From: Sporosarcina sp. ACRSL | Lineage (GTDB): Bacteria > Bacillota > Bacilli > Bacillales_A > Planococcaceae | Length of the DNA: 64,000 nt | Direction of reading: 5' to 3' | Assembly (NCBI RefSeq): GCF_022346605.1 | Contig: NZ_JAKRNT010000008.1 | Span: 182,311 to 246,310, forward strand | Part shown: positions 53,978-63,816 of the stretch, in pieces | Layout of the letters: every line of letters starts with the position of its first letter | Position numbering within the stretch: the first letter of the stretch is position 1 | Notes under the pieces: generated by a model | What the model was told of the DNA's origin: nothing | The model's database searches: none | Seen by the model: the letters and a program-made list of their open reading frames with translations, nothing else | Made by a program: the position numbers and the translations under genes

Positions 53978-55333
53978 TTGAGTGAAAATACTTATCTCTC
54001 TGTCCATTCGTTGACAAAATACATAAAACGTAAATTCGAAGCGGATCCATACTTGAGAAATGTCTTCGTGAAAGGTGAACTTTCGAACGTGAAAATTCAT
54101 CCGAGCGGGCATATTTATTTCACGTTAAAAGATGATAAAAGCAGGATACAGTCAGCTATGTTTCGATCCGCAGCAGGTTCTCTGAAGTTCAAACCGGAAG
54201 AAGGGATGAATGTCCTCATTACTGGCGATGTGAATGTCTACGAATCAAGTGGCCAGTACCAGCTTTACGTCCAAACGATGCAACCGGACGGAATCGGGTC
54301 TTTATATCTTGCCTATGAACAGTTAAAGACAGCATTGGCGAAAGAAGGACTCTTCGATGCCCGTTGGAAACAACGGTTGCCTGCATTGCCTAAGAAAATC
54401 GGCGTCATCACTGCTCAATCGGGAGCCGCAATCCGAGACATCTGTTCCACACTCCAACGCCGTTATCCATTAGCGGAAATCTACCTGTTTCCTGCAATCG
54501 TGCAAGGTCCCCAGGCTGCACCTTCCATCGTGCGTGCATTGGAGCTTGCGGAATCACATGGGTCGATCGATGTATTGATTCTCGGACGCGGCGGGGGATC
54601 GATTGAAGATCTTTGGGCTTTCAATGAAGAAACAGTCGCGAGAGCGATCTTTTCTTGCCGGATCCCGATTATTAGCGCTGTTGGCCACGAGACGGATACG
54701 ACAATCGCGGATTTTGTAGCTGATATGAGAGCACCAACGCCGACAGCCGCAGCAGAACTGGCGGTACCTTCGAAGGAAGAATTGTTCGAGAGGATTTTGG
54801 AACGCAAGCGCTCGATATACATGTCGTTTGCGAATCAAATCAAACACGAGCGGAAACGTCTTACAACCTATCAGCAATCCTATCCGTTGCAATTCCCGGA
54901 AAGGCTTTACCGGCCATTTACGGAGAAATTGAGCGGTTTGGATGAACGACTTCATAGAAGCAGGAATGAACTGACCGCAAGTCGTAAAGCAGACCATGAC
55001 CGGTTGACGAGGATGCTATCATTTTATTCACCAATCCAACGTATAAAAGACGAAAATCGAAATCTATTAGTATTGTCCGAAAGACTCACGAGGGCAGCAC
55101 AAAATGAATTGCGGAATCGAAACGAACAATTCAATTCGACTATTCGGATGCTGAAAGCCCTTAATCCACTGGAAGTAATGGACCGCGGATTTGCAATCGT
55201 CTACAAAGCGGGCAATGTCACAAATTCCGTAGATGGTCTTAAAATAGGTGAAACGTTGAAAGTCCGATTGCAAGATGGGACAGTAGAGACGGAAATTAAG
55301 AAAATCACGATGACGGATGAGGAGGAAAACTAA
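53978..55333 (+). CDS. xseA: Exodeoxyribonuclease VII large subunit
   Basis: 451 residues. OB-fold N-terminus (YLRNVFVKGELSNVKIHPSGHIYFTLKDD, split here at the family GHxYFxLKD motif), catalytic core with TAQSGAAIRDI, LGRGGGSIEDLW and AVGHETDTTIADFVADMRAPTPTAAAE. A long coiled-coil then runs to the C-terminal. The TTG start follows GGGGGTGA (TTG 53975 is equally possible). Confidence 0.96.
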   Translation: MSENTYLSVHSLTKYIKRKFEADPYLRNVFVKGELSNVKIHPSGHIYFTLKDDKSRIQSAMFRSAAGSLKFKPEEGMNVLITGDVNVYESSGQYQLYVQTMQPDGIGSLYLAYEQLKTALAKEGLFDARWKQRLPALPKKIGVITAQSGAAIRDICSTLQRRYPLAEIYLFPAIVQGPQAAPSIVRALELAESHGSIDVLILGRGGGSIEDLWAFNEETVARAIFSCRIPIISAVGHETDTTIADFVADMRAPTPTAAAELAVPSKEELFERILERKRSIYMSFANQIKHERKRLTTYQQSYPLQFPERLYRPFTEKLSGLDERLHRSRNELTASRKADHDRLTRMLSFYSPIQRIKDENRNLLVLSERLTRAAQNELRNRNEQFNSTIRMLKALNPLEVMDRGFAIVYKAGNVTNSVDGLKIGETLKVRLQDGTVETEIKKITMTDEEEN

Positions 55334-55576
55334 ATGAGCGAAGAAACGCTTCGATTTGAAGAAGCGATGTCGAAATTAGAAGGCATTGTACAAAAGTTGG
55401 AATCGGGTGACGTTCCGTTAGAGGACGCCATTACATTATATAAGCAAGGAATGGAGCTTTCAGCTTATTGTCATGGAAAGTTGCAAGATGCGGAAAAACA
55501 GCTAATTTCAATCATTGACAACAACGGGCAGTCAACTCCGTTTGATCCGTCGAAAGGAAGGGATTCTAATGGATAA
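55334..55576 (+). CDS. xseB: Exodeoxyribonuclease VII small subunit
   Basis: 80 residues, helical: FEEAMSKLEGIVQKLESGDVPLEDAITLYKQGMEL. It begins directly after the xseA stop codon and overlaps ispA by 8 bp. Confidence 0.96.
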   Translation: MSEETLRFEEAMSKLEGIVQKLESGDVPLEDAITLYKQGMELSAYCHGKLQDAEKQLISIIDNNGQSTPFDPSKGRDSNG

Positions 55577-56453
55577 ACGATTGCAGGAATTCATATCAAC
55601 AAAAGGACCATTAATCGATGCAGAGTTGAATCGATTGATCGACTCCGAAAACTCCCCCACATCATTGAAAGACTCCATGCTCTATTCGGTGAACGCAGGT
55701 GGCAAGCGAATCCGGCCACTTCTCGTACTCGCAGTCCTTGCTGATTTCGAGAAGGAATCCAAAGATGACCTGAAGGTTGCATGCGCGGTTGAACTTATTC
55801 ATACATACTCTCTCATCCATGATGATCTGCCATGCATGGACGATGACGATTTTAGAAGGGGAAAACCGACGAATCATAAAGTGTACGGGGAAGCAACTGC
55901 TGTTCTTGCAGGAGACGCATTGCAGACTCGGGCGTTTGGTATATTGGCTTCTTTGGAAGAAACCAAACCTGAACAGACGATTAAGCTGATTTCTCTTCTT
56001 GCAGATGCATCAGGTGCAAATGGTATGGTAGGCGGCCAAATTCTGGATATGGAAGGGGAGACAGCTGCCCTATCACTATCTGAGCTTGAAGAAGTTCATA
56101 TGCATAAGACTGGTGCATTATTATCATTCTGTATAGAAGCGGGAGCGATACTTTCCAATGCGAACGAATCCGAGCTTGTTAAACTTCGCAATTATGCGAA
56201 AAACATCGGATTGGCATTCCAAATTAAAGATGATATTTTGGACGTCACATCGACGACTGAGCAGCTTGGCAAGACAGCGAATAGCGACGCAGCAAGCGAT
56301 AAATCTACGTACCCTTCCTTATTAGGACTTGAAGGTGCGCAGCAGCAACTTGAAAAATATCACCGCGAGGCAGTTGAAAGCTTAGATTTTTTACAGAAGG
56401 AAAACTCGATGTTACAACTTTTTGCTGATTATATCGTCCAAAGAGATGTATGA
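55569..56453 (+). CDS. ispA: Farnesyl diphosphate synthase family polyprenyl synthase
   Basis: 294 residues. First Asp-rich motif DDLPCMDDDDFRRG, second KDDILD, with GGKRIRPLLVL near the N-terminus. Condenses IPP with DMAPP/GPP. ATG 55569 after GAAAGGAAGGG. In B. subtilis ispA and dxs are also adjacent. Confidence 0.95.
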   Translation: MDKRLQEFISTKGPLIDAELNRLIDSENSPTSLKDSMLYSVNAGGKRIRPLLVLAVLADFEKESKDDLKVACAVELIHTYSLIHDDLPCMDDDDFRRGKPTNHKVYGEATAVLAGDALQTRAFGILASLEETKPEQTIKLISLLADASGANGMVGGQILDMEGETAALSLSELEEVHMHKTGALLSFCIEAGAILSNANESELVKLRNYAKNIGLAFQIKDDILDVTSTTEQLGKTANSDAASDKSTYPSLLGLEGAQQQLEKYHREAVESLDFLQKENSMLQLFADYIVQRDV

Positions 56454-56514
56454 TATCCTCTTTGGATAAAAAAACGGTAAACCGGAATATGGTCCAATAG
56501 TTCCTATTGTAGAA

Positions 56515-56529
56515 CCTTCTTGTTATAAT
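56515..56529 (+). promoter_or_regulatory. Extended -10 promoter upstream of dxs
   Basis: TGTTATAAT (extended -10 at 56521-56529) with a weak -35 TTCCTA (56501-56506, 17-bp spacing). Confidence 0.5.
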
Positions 56530-56583
56530 GAAAACATTACTCAAACTTACGCGGGAATCAATTTATGAAGGTGTGTGATAGTA

Positions 56584-58485
56584 GTGGATCTCACTCAAAT
56601 TACAAATCCGTCTTTTCTAAAAAAACTTGATAAAGAACAGTTGACGGACTTGGCAAAAGAAATCCGGAAATTTCTAATTGAAAACTTATCTGTGACTGGT
56701 GGACATATCGGACCGAACTTAGGTGTAGTCGAATTGACTTTGGCATTGCATAAGATTTTCGATAGCCCTCAAGACAAAATCATTTGGGATGTAGGGCACC
56801 AAGCGTATGTGCATAAAATTTTGACAGGGCGTGCCAGTCAATTTGGCACTCTCCGACAATACAAAGGTTTAAGTGGCTTTCCAAAAATGTCGGAAAGTGA
56901 ACATGATGTATGGGAGACAGGACATAGCTCGACGTCGCTTTCTGCAGCGTTAGGGATGGCTGCGGCTCGAGATATAAAAGGTGATTCAAACTATGTCATC
57001 CCGGTCATCGGTGACGGGGCATTGACAGGTGGAATGGCTTTGGAAGCACTGAATCATATCGGCCACTTAAAGACGAATATGATCGTTATTTTAAATGACA
57101 ATGAAATGTCCATTGCCCCGAATGTAGGAGCGCTTCATGATGTCCTTGGCAAGTTACGGACAGCCGGAAAATACAATAGTGTAAAAGACGAGTTGGAATA
57201 TATATTGAAAAAAATTCCTGCAGTGGGCGGAAAAGTTGCCGCAGCTGCCGAGCGAGTGAAGGACAGCTTGAAATACCTGCTCGTATCCGGAGTGTTTTTC
57301 GAAGAGCTCGGATTTACGTATTTAGGACCGATTGATGGACATGACTTAACTGATTTGGAACGAAACCTCCAATACGCGAAAAAAGTAGAAGGACCTGTTC
57401 TACTACATGTCATAACGAAAAAAGGGAAAGGATATAGACCAGCCGAAAACGATAAAATCGGTACTTGGCATGGAACCGGACCTTATAAAATTGAAACAGG
57501 CGATTTCGTGAAATCTCCAACGACTGCACCTTCATGGAGCGGATTGGTAGCTGAAACTGTAAGGAAAATCGCCAGGGAGGACAAACGGGTTGCAGCAATT
57601 ACCCCAGCAATGCCGGTTGGTTCAAAGCTTGAGTCTTTCGCTGCTGAATTCCCTGAACGGTTCTTTGATGTTGGAATTGCTGAACAGCATGCAGCAACGA
57701 TGGCGGCTGGTCTTGCTACCCAAGGAATGAAGCCGTTTTTAGCAATTTACTCGACATTCCTGCAGCGGGCATATGATCAAATGCTACATGATATTACAAG
57801 GCAGAAACTAAATGTTTTTATCGGCATCGATCGTGCTGGACTTGTAGGAGCGGACGGCGAAACCCATCACGGCGTATTTGACATTGCATTTTTGCGGCAT
57901 ATGCCGAATCTTGTCATTATGATGCCGAAGGATGAAAATGAAGGACAGCATATGGTGAAGACTGCGCTGGATTACAATGATGGTCCAATCGCGATGAGAT
58001 ATCCAAGAGGAAACGGACTTGGCGTTGTCATGGACGAGAAATTAAAGACGATTCCTATCGGTACATGGGAAGTCATGCGTGAAGGGACGGACGGTTCCAT
58101 ATTAACGTTTGGTACGACGATTCCATTGGCTTTAGAAGCAGCAGAAGCACTATCGAAAAAAGGCATCCATGTGAAAGTGATCAACGCGAGGTTCATCAAG
58201 CCGATGGATACTGAAATGCTTGACCGACTCTTCTTAAGTGGTAAGCCGATTGTCACTGTAGAAGAAGCCGCATTGGCTGGCGGATTCGGCAGTGCGGTCG
58301 TTGAATATGCACAAGACGTCTCTTCAAATGTATCCATAAGCCGCATCGGCATTCCTGACGAATTCATCGAGCATGGCAATGTCGACAAATTGCTTGAAGA
58401 GATCGATTTGACTGCTGCGAATGTAGTGAGGACGATGGAAAAGGCTGTTAAAGGGTTGTCACGGGCCGAAAGGGAAATCGTATGA
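56584..58485 (+). CDS. dxs: 1-deoxy-D-xylulose-5-phosphate synthase
   Basis: First enzyme of the MEP pathway: pyruvate plus glyceraldehyde 3-phosphate, thiamine diphosphate dependent. 633 residues, as in B. subtilis. TPP motif [18 protein letters not shown] ... [19 protein letters not shown], pyrimidine domain [17 protein letters not shown], and [18 protein letters not shown] 56584 is 10 bases from AAGGTG; GTG 56575 is too close. Confidence 0.97.
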   Translation: MDLTQITNPSFLKKLDKEQLTDLAKEIRKFLIENLSVTGGHIGPNLGVVELTLALHKIFDSPQDKIIWDVGHQAYVHKILTGRASQFGTLRQYKGLSGFPKMSESEHDVWETGHSSTSLSAALGMAAARDIKGDSNYVIPVIGDGALTGGMALEALNHIGHLKTNMIVILNDNEMSIAPNVGALHDVLGKLRTAGKYNSVKDELEYILKKIPAVGGKVAAAAERVKDSLKYLLVSGVFFEELGFTYLGPIDGHDLTDLERNLQYAKKVEGPVLLHVITKKGKGYRPAENDKIGTWHGTGPYKIETGDFVKSPTTAPSWSGLVAETVRKIAREDKRVAAITPAMPVGSKLESFAAEFPERFFDVGIAEQHAATMAAGLATQGMKPFLAIYSTFLQRAYDQMLHDITRQKLNVFIGIDRAGLVGADGETHHGVFDIAFLRHMPNLVIMMPKDENEGQHMVKTALDYNDGPIAMRYPRGNGLGVVMDEKLKTIPIGTWEVMREGTDGSILTFGTTIPLALEAAEALSKKGIHVKVINARFIKPMDTEMLDRLFLSGKPIVTVEEAALAGGFGSAVVEYAQDVSSNVSISRIGIPDEFIEHGNVDKLLEEIDLTAANVVRTMEKAVKGLSRAEREIV

Positions 58486-59303
58486 CAAACAGTCAACCAA
58501 AAGAGCGTGTTGATGTTCTACTCGTTCAAAGGGGCCTTGTTGAAACGAGGGAACAGGCGAAGCGATCTATAATGGCGGGAATCGTTTTTTCCGCTGAAAC
58601 GAGACTTGACAAGCCTGGCGAAAAAATTAGGATAGACGCTCCGCTGACTGTTAAAGGCTCGGCATTGAAATATGTTAGCCGAGGCGGCTTAAAACTTGAA
58701 AAGGCGCTTGAAGTGTTTGATCTCAGTGTCGATAATAAAATCGTATTAGACATCGGTTCTTCTACTGGCGGGTTTACCGACTGCGCCTTGCAAAATGGAG
58801 CGAGACATTGTTATGCTCTCGATGTTGGAACAAACCAGCTTGCCTGGAAAATAAGGAATGATGAGCGCGTCACCGTAATGGAAAAAACAAATTTCCGCCA
58901 TGCGCTTCCCGAACATTTTAAGAACGGAACGCCACAAGTAGCTACGATTGACGTCTCATTTATTTCATTGACACTCATATTTCCTCCGCTGAAGAAAATT
59001 ATTTCATTCGGCGGAGACGTTGTCGCTCTTGTTAAGCCGCAATTCGAGGCAGGAAAAGATAAAGTCGGGAAAAAGGGAATTGTAAAGGAAAGGTCAGTTC
59101 ACTTGGAGGTTTTGCAAAAAATAGCGGAATCATCCATCATGAATGGATTTTCATTACGAGGTATTTCCTTCTCACCGGTGACTGGTGGGGAAGGGAATAT
59201 TGAGTTCCTCTTCCATTTACGATCAGAGGAAAACCCGGTGAACCTTTATGATGAAGCTGCTTTTAGTGCATTGATTACCGAAGCATACAAAACGTTAACA
59301 TGA
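58482..59303 (+). CDS. TlyA family rRNA 2'-O-methyltransferase (YqxC)
   Basis: 273 residues: N-terminal S4 RNA-binding domain ([22 protein letters not shown]) and FtsJ-like SAM domain with [30 protein letters not shown] and [11 protein letters not shown]. Overlaps the dxs stop by 4 bp. In relatives it methylates 16S/23S rRNA ribose and has been called a haemolysin-like protein. Confidence 0.93.
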   Translation: MTNSQPKERVDVLLVQRGLVETREQAKRSIMAGIVFSAETRLDKPGEKIRIDAPLTVKGSALKYVSRGGLKLEKALEVFDLSVDNKIVLDIGSSTGGFTDCALQNGARHCYALDVGTNQLAWKIRNDERVTVMEKTNFRHALPEHFKNGTPQVATIDVSFISLTLIFPPLKKIISFGGDVVALVKPQFEAGKDKVGKKGIVKERSVHLEVLQKIAESSIMNGFSLRGISFSPVTGGEGNIEFLFHLRSEENPVNLYDEAAFSALITEAYKTLT

Positions 59304-59344
59304 TACGTAAAGAAAGGCGTGGAAAAAGCATGGGAGTGATTGTA

Positions 59345-59794
59345 TTGAACAAAGGGCAACGGCATTTGCGAATCCGGGAGATTATTACGAATGAAGAAGT
59401 GGAAACACAAGATCAGCTTGTCGATAAATTAAAAAGTGCTGGCGTAGACGTGACACAAGCGACCGTCTCCCGGGACATTAAGGAATTGCATCTTATTAAA
59501 GTTCCCTTGCCTGACGGCCGTTATAAATACAGTTTGCCGTCAGTCCATAAATTCAATGCGGAAGAAAAACTTCGACGAATGCTGACAGATGCTTTCGTAG
59601 GAATTGATAGCGCAAGCCATTTCATCATACTGAAGACTTTGCCGGGCAATGCCCAAGCAGTAGGCTCCCTCATCGACAATTTAGCATGGGATGAAATGCT
59701 CGGAACGATTTGTGGAGATGATACTTGTATGATTATTTGCCGGGATGAGGCTAAAACCGTTGAAGTGAAATCAAGGCTATTAGCGCTTATTTGA
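59345..59794 (+). CDS. argR: Arginine repressor ArgR/AhrC
   Basis: 149 residues, the length of B. subtilis AhrC. N-terminal winged helix ([25 protein letters not shown], then [15 protein letters not shown]) and C-terminal hexamerisation/arginine-binding domain with [16 protein letters not shown] 59345 has GGGAG 8 bases before it; ATG 59330 is the alternative, adding five residues. Confidence 0.95.
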   Translation: MNKGQRHLRIREIITNEEVETQDQLVDKLKSAGVDVTQATVSRDIKELHLIKVPLPDGRYKYSLPSVHKFNAEEKLRRMLTDAFVGIDSASHFIILKTLPGNAQAVGSLIDNLAWDEMLGTICGDDTCMIICRDEAKTVEVKSRLLALI

Positions 59795-59827
59795 ACTGAA
59801 CGTCCGATGAAGGGGGTGCATATTTGA

Positions 59828-61525
59828 ATGCTTAGCGAAATTTCTATTCGTAATTTTGCGATCATAGAGCATCTCGAAGTGACTTTTGACCAAGGATTGA
59901 CTGTTCTTACTGGTGAAACAGGAGCTGGCAAGTCTATTATCATTGATGCGGTTCAGTTGCTTGCAGGAGCTAGAGGCTCACAAGAATTTATACGCCACGG
60001 AGCTAAGAAGGCCGAGCTCGAAGGGATGTTTACGATCGACGACGTAAATCATCCTGTTTTCGACAAACTTACTGAGTTCGGCATTGATTGCGAGGATGGA
60101 AGTATCATTCTAAGGCGTGACTTAAACGCAAATGGTAAAACGACTTGCCGGGTAAATGGAAAACTAGTGACAATTGCAAGTTTGAGAGAAATCGGTGCCC
60201 AGTTGATAGATATCCATGGTCAGCATGATAATCAAGAGTTGATGCAAGAAAAGCGACATATCCATTTGCTCGATCAATTTGCCGGTTCATATTTAACCGA
60301 AGCCCATCAAAACTATTTAGATATTTATCGTCAATATACTAAATTGAAGCGTAGGCTTGAATCTGCAAATGAAAATGAACAGCAAGCTGCGCAGCGAATC
60401 GATCTTTATTCTTTTCAATTGAAAGAAATCGACAATGCAGAGCTTGTTATCGGCGAAGAGGAAGAACTTGAAGAAGAGAAGCTGAAACTTCAACATTTCA
60501 ATAGAATTTTTGAACGTTTGAGTACCGCCTACGAGTCGATTAGCGGCGACAATCATGCTCTGGATTGGGTTGGCTCCGCAATGAGCGATCTTAGTGATGC
60601 CGCTTCCATCGACAAGGAACTTGAATCCCACTCGGAGGCGCTTTCAACAAGTTTTTACACATTGCAAGATACTGCTCATGAATTGAAAAGTATAATTGAT
60701 CGAATGGAGTACGATCCGACAAGGTTGCCAATTGTCGAAGACCGCCTAGCAATGCTGACTTCATTAAAACGAAAATACGGAGCGACCGTCGAAGATATTC
60801 TTATTTATCGTGAGAAGATCGCTGACGATCTCGACCGATTGCTTAATCGAGATGAACGGATTGGCCGTGAGCAAGAAAAGCTTGTCCAGCTTGAAAAAGA
60901 CTTGGAAGTTGAAGCGAATGAATTATCGATTATCCGAAAAGAATCAGCTCAACGATTAGAGGAAGCAATCATGCGGCAGCTGAAAGAGTTGCATATGGAG
61001 AAATCCACGTTTAAAGTTTCTGTTTCTCGAAAAACTTCAAACAGCTATGACAGTAATGGCTTTGACGATGTGGTTTTCCTCATTTCGACGAATCTTGGTG
61101 AACCATTGAAACCGCTTGTTAAAATTGCATCCGGCGGCGAACTGTCGAGGATTATGTTGGCGTTGAAAACAATTTTCTCGAAGCATCAAGGCATTACTTC
61201 CATTATTTTTGACGAAGTCGATACTGGAGTGAGTGGACGCGTCGCACAAGCCATTGCAGATAAAATAGCGGTGATCTCGACTCATTCCCAAGTGCTTTGC
61301 ATATCACATCTTCCGCAAGTCGCAGCGATGGCTGACCATCATTTGCTTATACGGAAAGAAGTAAAGGAAAACCGTACAACGACAGCGGTAGCTGAAATTT
61401 CCGATGTAGAGAGAACGAAGGAATTATCGAGGATGATGTCAGGTGCAGAAATTACATCTTTGACACTTCAGCATGCAGATGAGCTGTTAACGATGGCTAA
61501 AAACCGTAAAATAACTTTTCGTTAA
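59828..61525 (+). CDS. recN: DNA repair protein RecN
   Basis: SMC-like ATPase for double-strand break repair, 565 residues. Walker A TGETGAGKSIIIDA, GQHDNQELM, two coiled-coil arms (about 150-380), signature ASGGELSRIMLALK, and Walker B IIFDEVDTGVSGR. AGGGGGTG precedes ATG 59828. argR-recN adjacency is conserved in Bacillales. Confidence 0.97.
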   Translation: MLSEISIRNFAIIEHLEVTFDQGLTVLTGETGAGKSIIIDAVQLLAGARGSQEFIRHGAKKAELEGMFTIDDVNHPVFDKLTEFGIDCEDGSIILRRDLNANGKTTCRVNGKLVTIASLREIGAQLIDIHGQHDNQELMQEKRHIHLLDQFAGSYLTEAHQNYLDIYRQYTKLKRRLESANENEQQAAQRIDLYSFQLKEIDNAELVIGEEEELEEEKLKLQHFNRIFERLSTAYESISGDNHALDWVGSAMSDLSDAASIDKELESHSEALSTSFYTLQDTAHELKSIIDRMEYDPTRLPIVEDRLAMLTSLKRKYGATVEDILIYREKIADDLDRLLNRDERIGREQEKLVQLEKDLEVEANELSIIRKESAQRLEEAIMRQLKELHMEKSTFKVSVSRKTSNSYDSNGFDDVVFLISTNLGEPLKPLVKIASGGELSRIMLALKTIFSKHQGITSIIFDEVDTGVSGRVAQAIADKIAVISTHSQVLCISHLPQVAAMADHHLLIRKEVKENRTTTAVAEISDVERTKELSRMMSGAEITSLTLQHADELLTMAKNRKITFR

Positions 61526-61553
61526 ACGCATACGTAATGTATGCGTTTTTTCA
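61523..61553 (+). terminator. Terminator of recN
   Basis: AACGCATAC / GTATGCGTT around GTAAT, then T6. Confidence 0.85.
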
Positions 61554-61623
61554 TGATTTAACCTTTCATAAGATTCATCTTAACGGACATACCAATAGTA
61601 TCTTTCAGCTGAGGAGGTGAACT

Positions 61624-62592
61624 ATGGGATGGAGTAAACGACTGATGTTATCCGCTTCGTTTGCCGCGCTTTTGTTTTTCCTACCGTTCCAAAATGTTAT
61701 TTCCGCTACTTCCGGCGACCGGGTTATTCCGATGGGCCATTCCATTGGTATTCAAATGGATTTGTCCGGCATTTACGTCACGAATGACGTATTGGTAAAC
61801 GATGAACAATGGTTAAAGGCGGGCGATTCCATTACTCGTCTCAATGGGACAGATATGTTCAGCCTAAGTGACTTCGAAAAAGTCATGATGAAAACAAAAA
61901 ATGATAAAATCCACATGAATATCAGTCGAAAAGGTGCGTCGGTTGAAGTGTTGGCGGAAAGGGATGCCGTGAAACGTCTCCTTCCCTTCCTTAAAGACCG
62001 AACTGAAGGAACCGGGACATTGACATATGTCGATCCAAAGCGAGGCACTTATGGAGCCCTAGGTCATCAAATCATTGACAGCTCCTTGAAATCTCCACCG
62101 CCTTTCAAAAATGGCGCCATATACCTTTCTGAAATTGAACAAATTAAGAAAAGTACACCAGGTACTCCAGGATATAAAATCTCCTCAATTGTAAATGACG
62201 AACAACATTTGGGTACAATCCAAAGCAACGGTATTTACGGAATTTTCGGAACGTGGAACGTTGCTTATAAGAAAGTGTTAGCTGAACCACTTGAAATTAT
62301 GCAACCTACGGAATTACAAGCAGGAACAGCGGAAGTCTTTACTACAGTAAAAGGGACGGAAGTCGAAAAATTCTCCATCCGAATCACCAACATCGAGGAG
62401 GAGCAGTTCCATTTCATTTTAACCGATGCAAAATTACTGGAAGCTACAGGCGGGATTTTACAAGGAATGAGTGGTAGTCCTGTCATTCAAAATGGAAAGT
62501 TTGTTGGAGCCGTCACACATATGTTTGTCGATGAGCCGAAAAAAGGTGCGGGCTTGTTTTTAGTTACTATGCGAGATGGTGAACAACGATAA
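61624..62592 (+). CDS. spoIVB: SpoIVB serine peptidase
   Basis: Forespore-secreted S55 peptidase that triggers pro-sigma-K processing. 322 residues, versus about 425 in B. subtilis. Signal peptide, a PDZ domain (GIQMDLSGIYVTND to about residue 110), then the peptidase domain. Catalytic residues can be seen: His in GALGHQIID, Asp in LTDAKLLEATGG and Ser in QGMSGSPVIQNG. The shortening lies before the PDZ domain, in the region between membrane anchor and PDZ. TGAGGAGG precedes ATG. Confidence 0.92.
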   Translation: MGWSKRLMLSASFAALLFFLPFQNVISATSGDRVIPMGHSIGIQMDLSGIYVTNDVLVNDEQWLKAGDSITRLNGTDMFSLSDFEKVMMKTKNDKIHMNISRKGASVEVLAERDAVKRLLPFLKDRTEGTGTLTYVDPKRGTYGALGHQIIDSSLKSPPPFKNGAIYLSEIEQIKKSTPGTPGYKISSIVNDEQHLGTIQSNGIYGIFGTWNVAYKKVLAEPLEIMQPTELQAGTAEVFTTVKGTEVEKFSIRITNIEEEQFHFILTDAKLLEATGGILQGMSGSPVIQNGKFVGAVTHMFVDEPKKGAGLFLVTMRDGEQR

Positions 62593-62596
62593 ATGA

Positions 62597-62632
62597 ATAA
62601 GCCGATCCCAATAAGGGTCGGCTTATTTCAAT
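62597..62632 (+). terminator. Terminator of spoIVB
   Basis: ATAAGCCGA-CCC / GGG-TCGGCTTAT with an AATAA loop and TTTC. Confidence 0.75.
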
Positions 62633-62648
62633 GAAATTCGTCGAATCA

Positions 62649-62716
62649 TGACGAAACCATAATTCATAAGTTTCATTTTTTGAAAAATGAAAGGATTGTT
62701 CAATTGTTTGTCGAAT
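62649..62716 (+). promoter_or_regulatory. spo0A sigma-H promoter with 0A boxes
   Basis: Sigma-H-like -35 AAAGGATTG (62690-62698), 13-bp spacer, CGAAT (62712-62716). Perfect 0A boxes (TGNCGAA) are TGACGAA at 62649-62655 and TGTCGAA at 62709-62715, the second overlapping the -10. This matches autoregulated spo0A control in B. subtilis. Confidence 0.65.
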
Positions 62717-62799
62717 TTTTCCTTTACAGCAGTTCATTTTCATGTAAATAATAAAGCATGATAAAACTACATGGTGAATAACGAGTAGGGGGAAATGGG

Positions 62800-63588
62800 A
62801 TGGGGAAAGTAAGGATAGCGATTGCGGATGACAATAAAGAGTTGGTTAACACAATGCGTGCCTATTTTGAGCAGCATCCGGAATTGGAAGTGATTTGGAC
62901 AGCTCATAATGGAAAGGTCTGCCTTTCTTTGTTACAGGAAAATAAACCTGATTTACTTCTTTTAGATATTATCATGCCGCATTTGGACGGGATAGCAGTT
63001 TTGGACACGATAAAAAAAGATCCTGGATTATCCGATCTGCATATCATTATGTTGACAGCATTCGGACAAGAGGACGTCATGGTGCAGGCAGGGGACTTAG
63101 GGGCATCCTATTTCATGCTGAAGCCTTTTGAATTTGACAGATTGGTGTCACAAATATTCCAAATATCAGGAACGCAAAAACAGTCAAAGCCAATTGTTCA
63201 AAAGCCGGTTGAAGCAGATGTGACGATGTCACAAAGAGTGCTTGATACGACGATAACGTCGATTATTAAGGAAATCGGTGTACCCGCTCATATAAAAGGC
63301 TATGCATTTCTAAGAGAAGCCATTCAAATGGTTTATACCGACGTCGATCTTCTTGGTTCCGTCACGAAAGTGCTTTATCCGGATATTGCGGAGAAATACA
63401 AAACAACCCCATCCCGTGTTGAAAGGGCAATTCGTCATGCAATTGAAGTTGCTTGGAACAGGGGGAACTACGACGTCATATCAAAAACATTTGGCTATAC
63501 AGTCCATCATTTGAAAAGCAAGCCTACAAACAGTGAATTTATAGCAATGATTGCAGATAAAATTCGTCTTGAACACGCTGCAAGTTAA
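62800..63588 (+). CDS. spo0A: Sporulation master regulator Spo0A
   Basis: 262 residues. Receiver domain with the acidic pair D10/D11, phospho-acceptor D56 (LLLLDIIMP) and Lys in [11 protein letters not shown] linker of about 20 residues is followed by the effector domain, with the DNA-reading region [18 protein letters not shown] near residues 205-225. The gene starts after GGGGGAAA. It presumably receives phosphate from a Spo0F/Spo0B relay. Confidence 0.98.
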   Translation: MGKVRIAIADDNKELVNTMRAYFEQHPELEVIWTAHNGKVCLSLLQENKPDLLLLDIIMPHLDGIAVLDTIKKDPGLSDLHIIMLTAFGQEDVMVQAGDLGASYFMLKPFEFDRLVSQIFQISGTQKQSKPIVQKPVEADVTMSQRVLDTTITSIIKEIGVPAHIKGYAFLREAIQMVYTDVDLLGSVTKVLYPDIAEKYKTTPSRVERAIRHAIEVAWNRGNYDVISKTFGYTVHHLKSKPTNSEFIAMIADKIRLEHAAS

Positions 63589-63613
63589 TCGGCCTTATTG
63601 AATAGTTTTCTCT

Positions 63614-63647
63614 ACGACATCGTGAAGATCGCGATGTCTTTTTTATG
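63614..63647 (+). terminator. Terminator of spo0A
   Basis: GACATCG / CGATGTC with a TGAAGATCG-type loop, then T6. Confidence 0.75.
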
Positions 63648-63675
63648 TGTAAAATGTTTGTGGGCGGGTTGTACA

Positions 63676-63745
63676 AGTTCTAGCCTGCTACAAATACCAT
63701 TGATTTCCGTTCCGATTGGACGCTTTCCGCGGGCACGGCTTCAGC
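63676..63745 (-). repeat. Truncated copy of repeat family 1
   Basis: TGATTTCCGTTCCGATTGGA (63700) through GCACGGCTTCAG (63744) is identical to 23384-23427. Similarity extends left through CTAGCCT. It breaks off at CTTCAG, where family 2 begins. Confidence 0.8.
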
Positions 63746-63808
63746 CAATCGAACAGCGAAGGGTTCGATTTGCCTTAATTTCTGCGACTTTTTGCAGAAA
63801 TTAAGGCA
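63746..63808 (-). repeat. Copy of repeat family 2 (palindromic module)
   Basis: ATCGAAC / GTTCGAT and TTAATTTCTGC / GCAGAAATTAA hairpins. It is about 90% identical to the reverse complement of 30121-30180 in the comG leader. Confidence 0.8.
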
Positions 63809-63816
63809 TCCTCATT

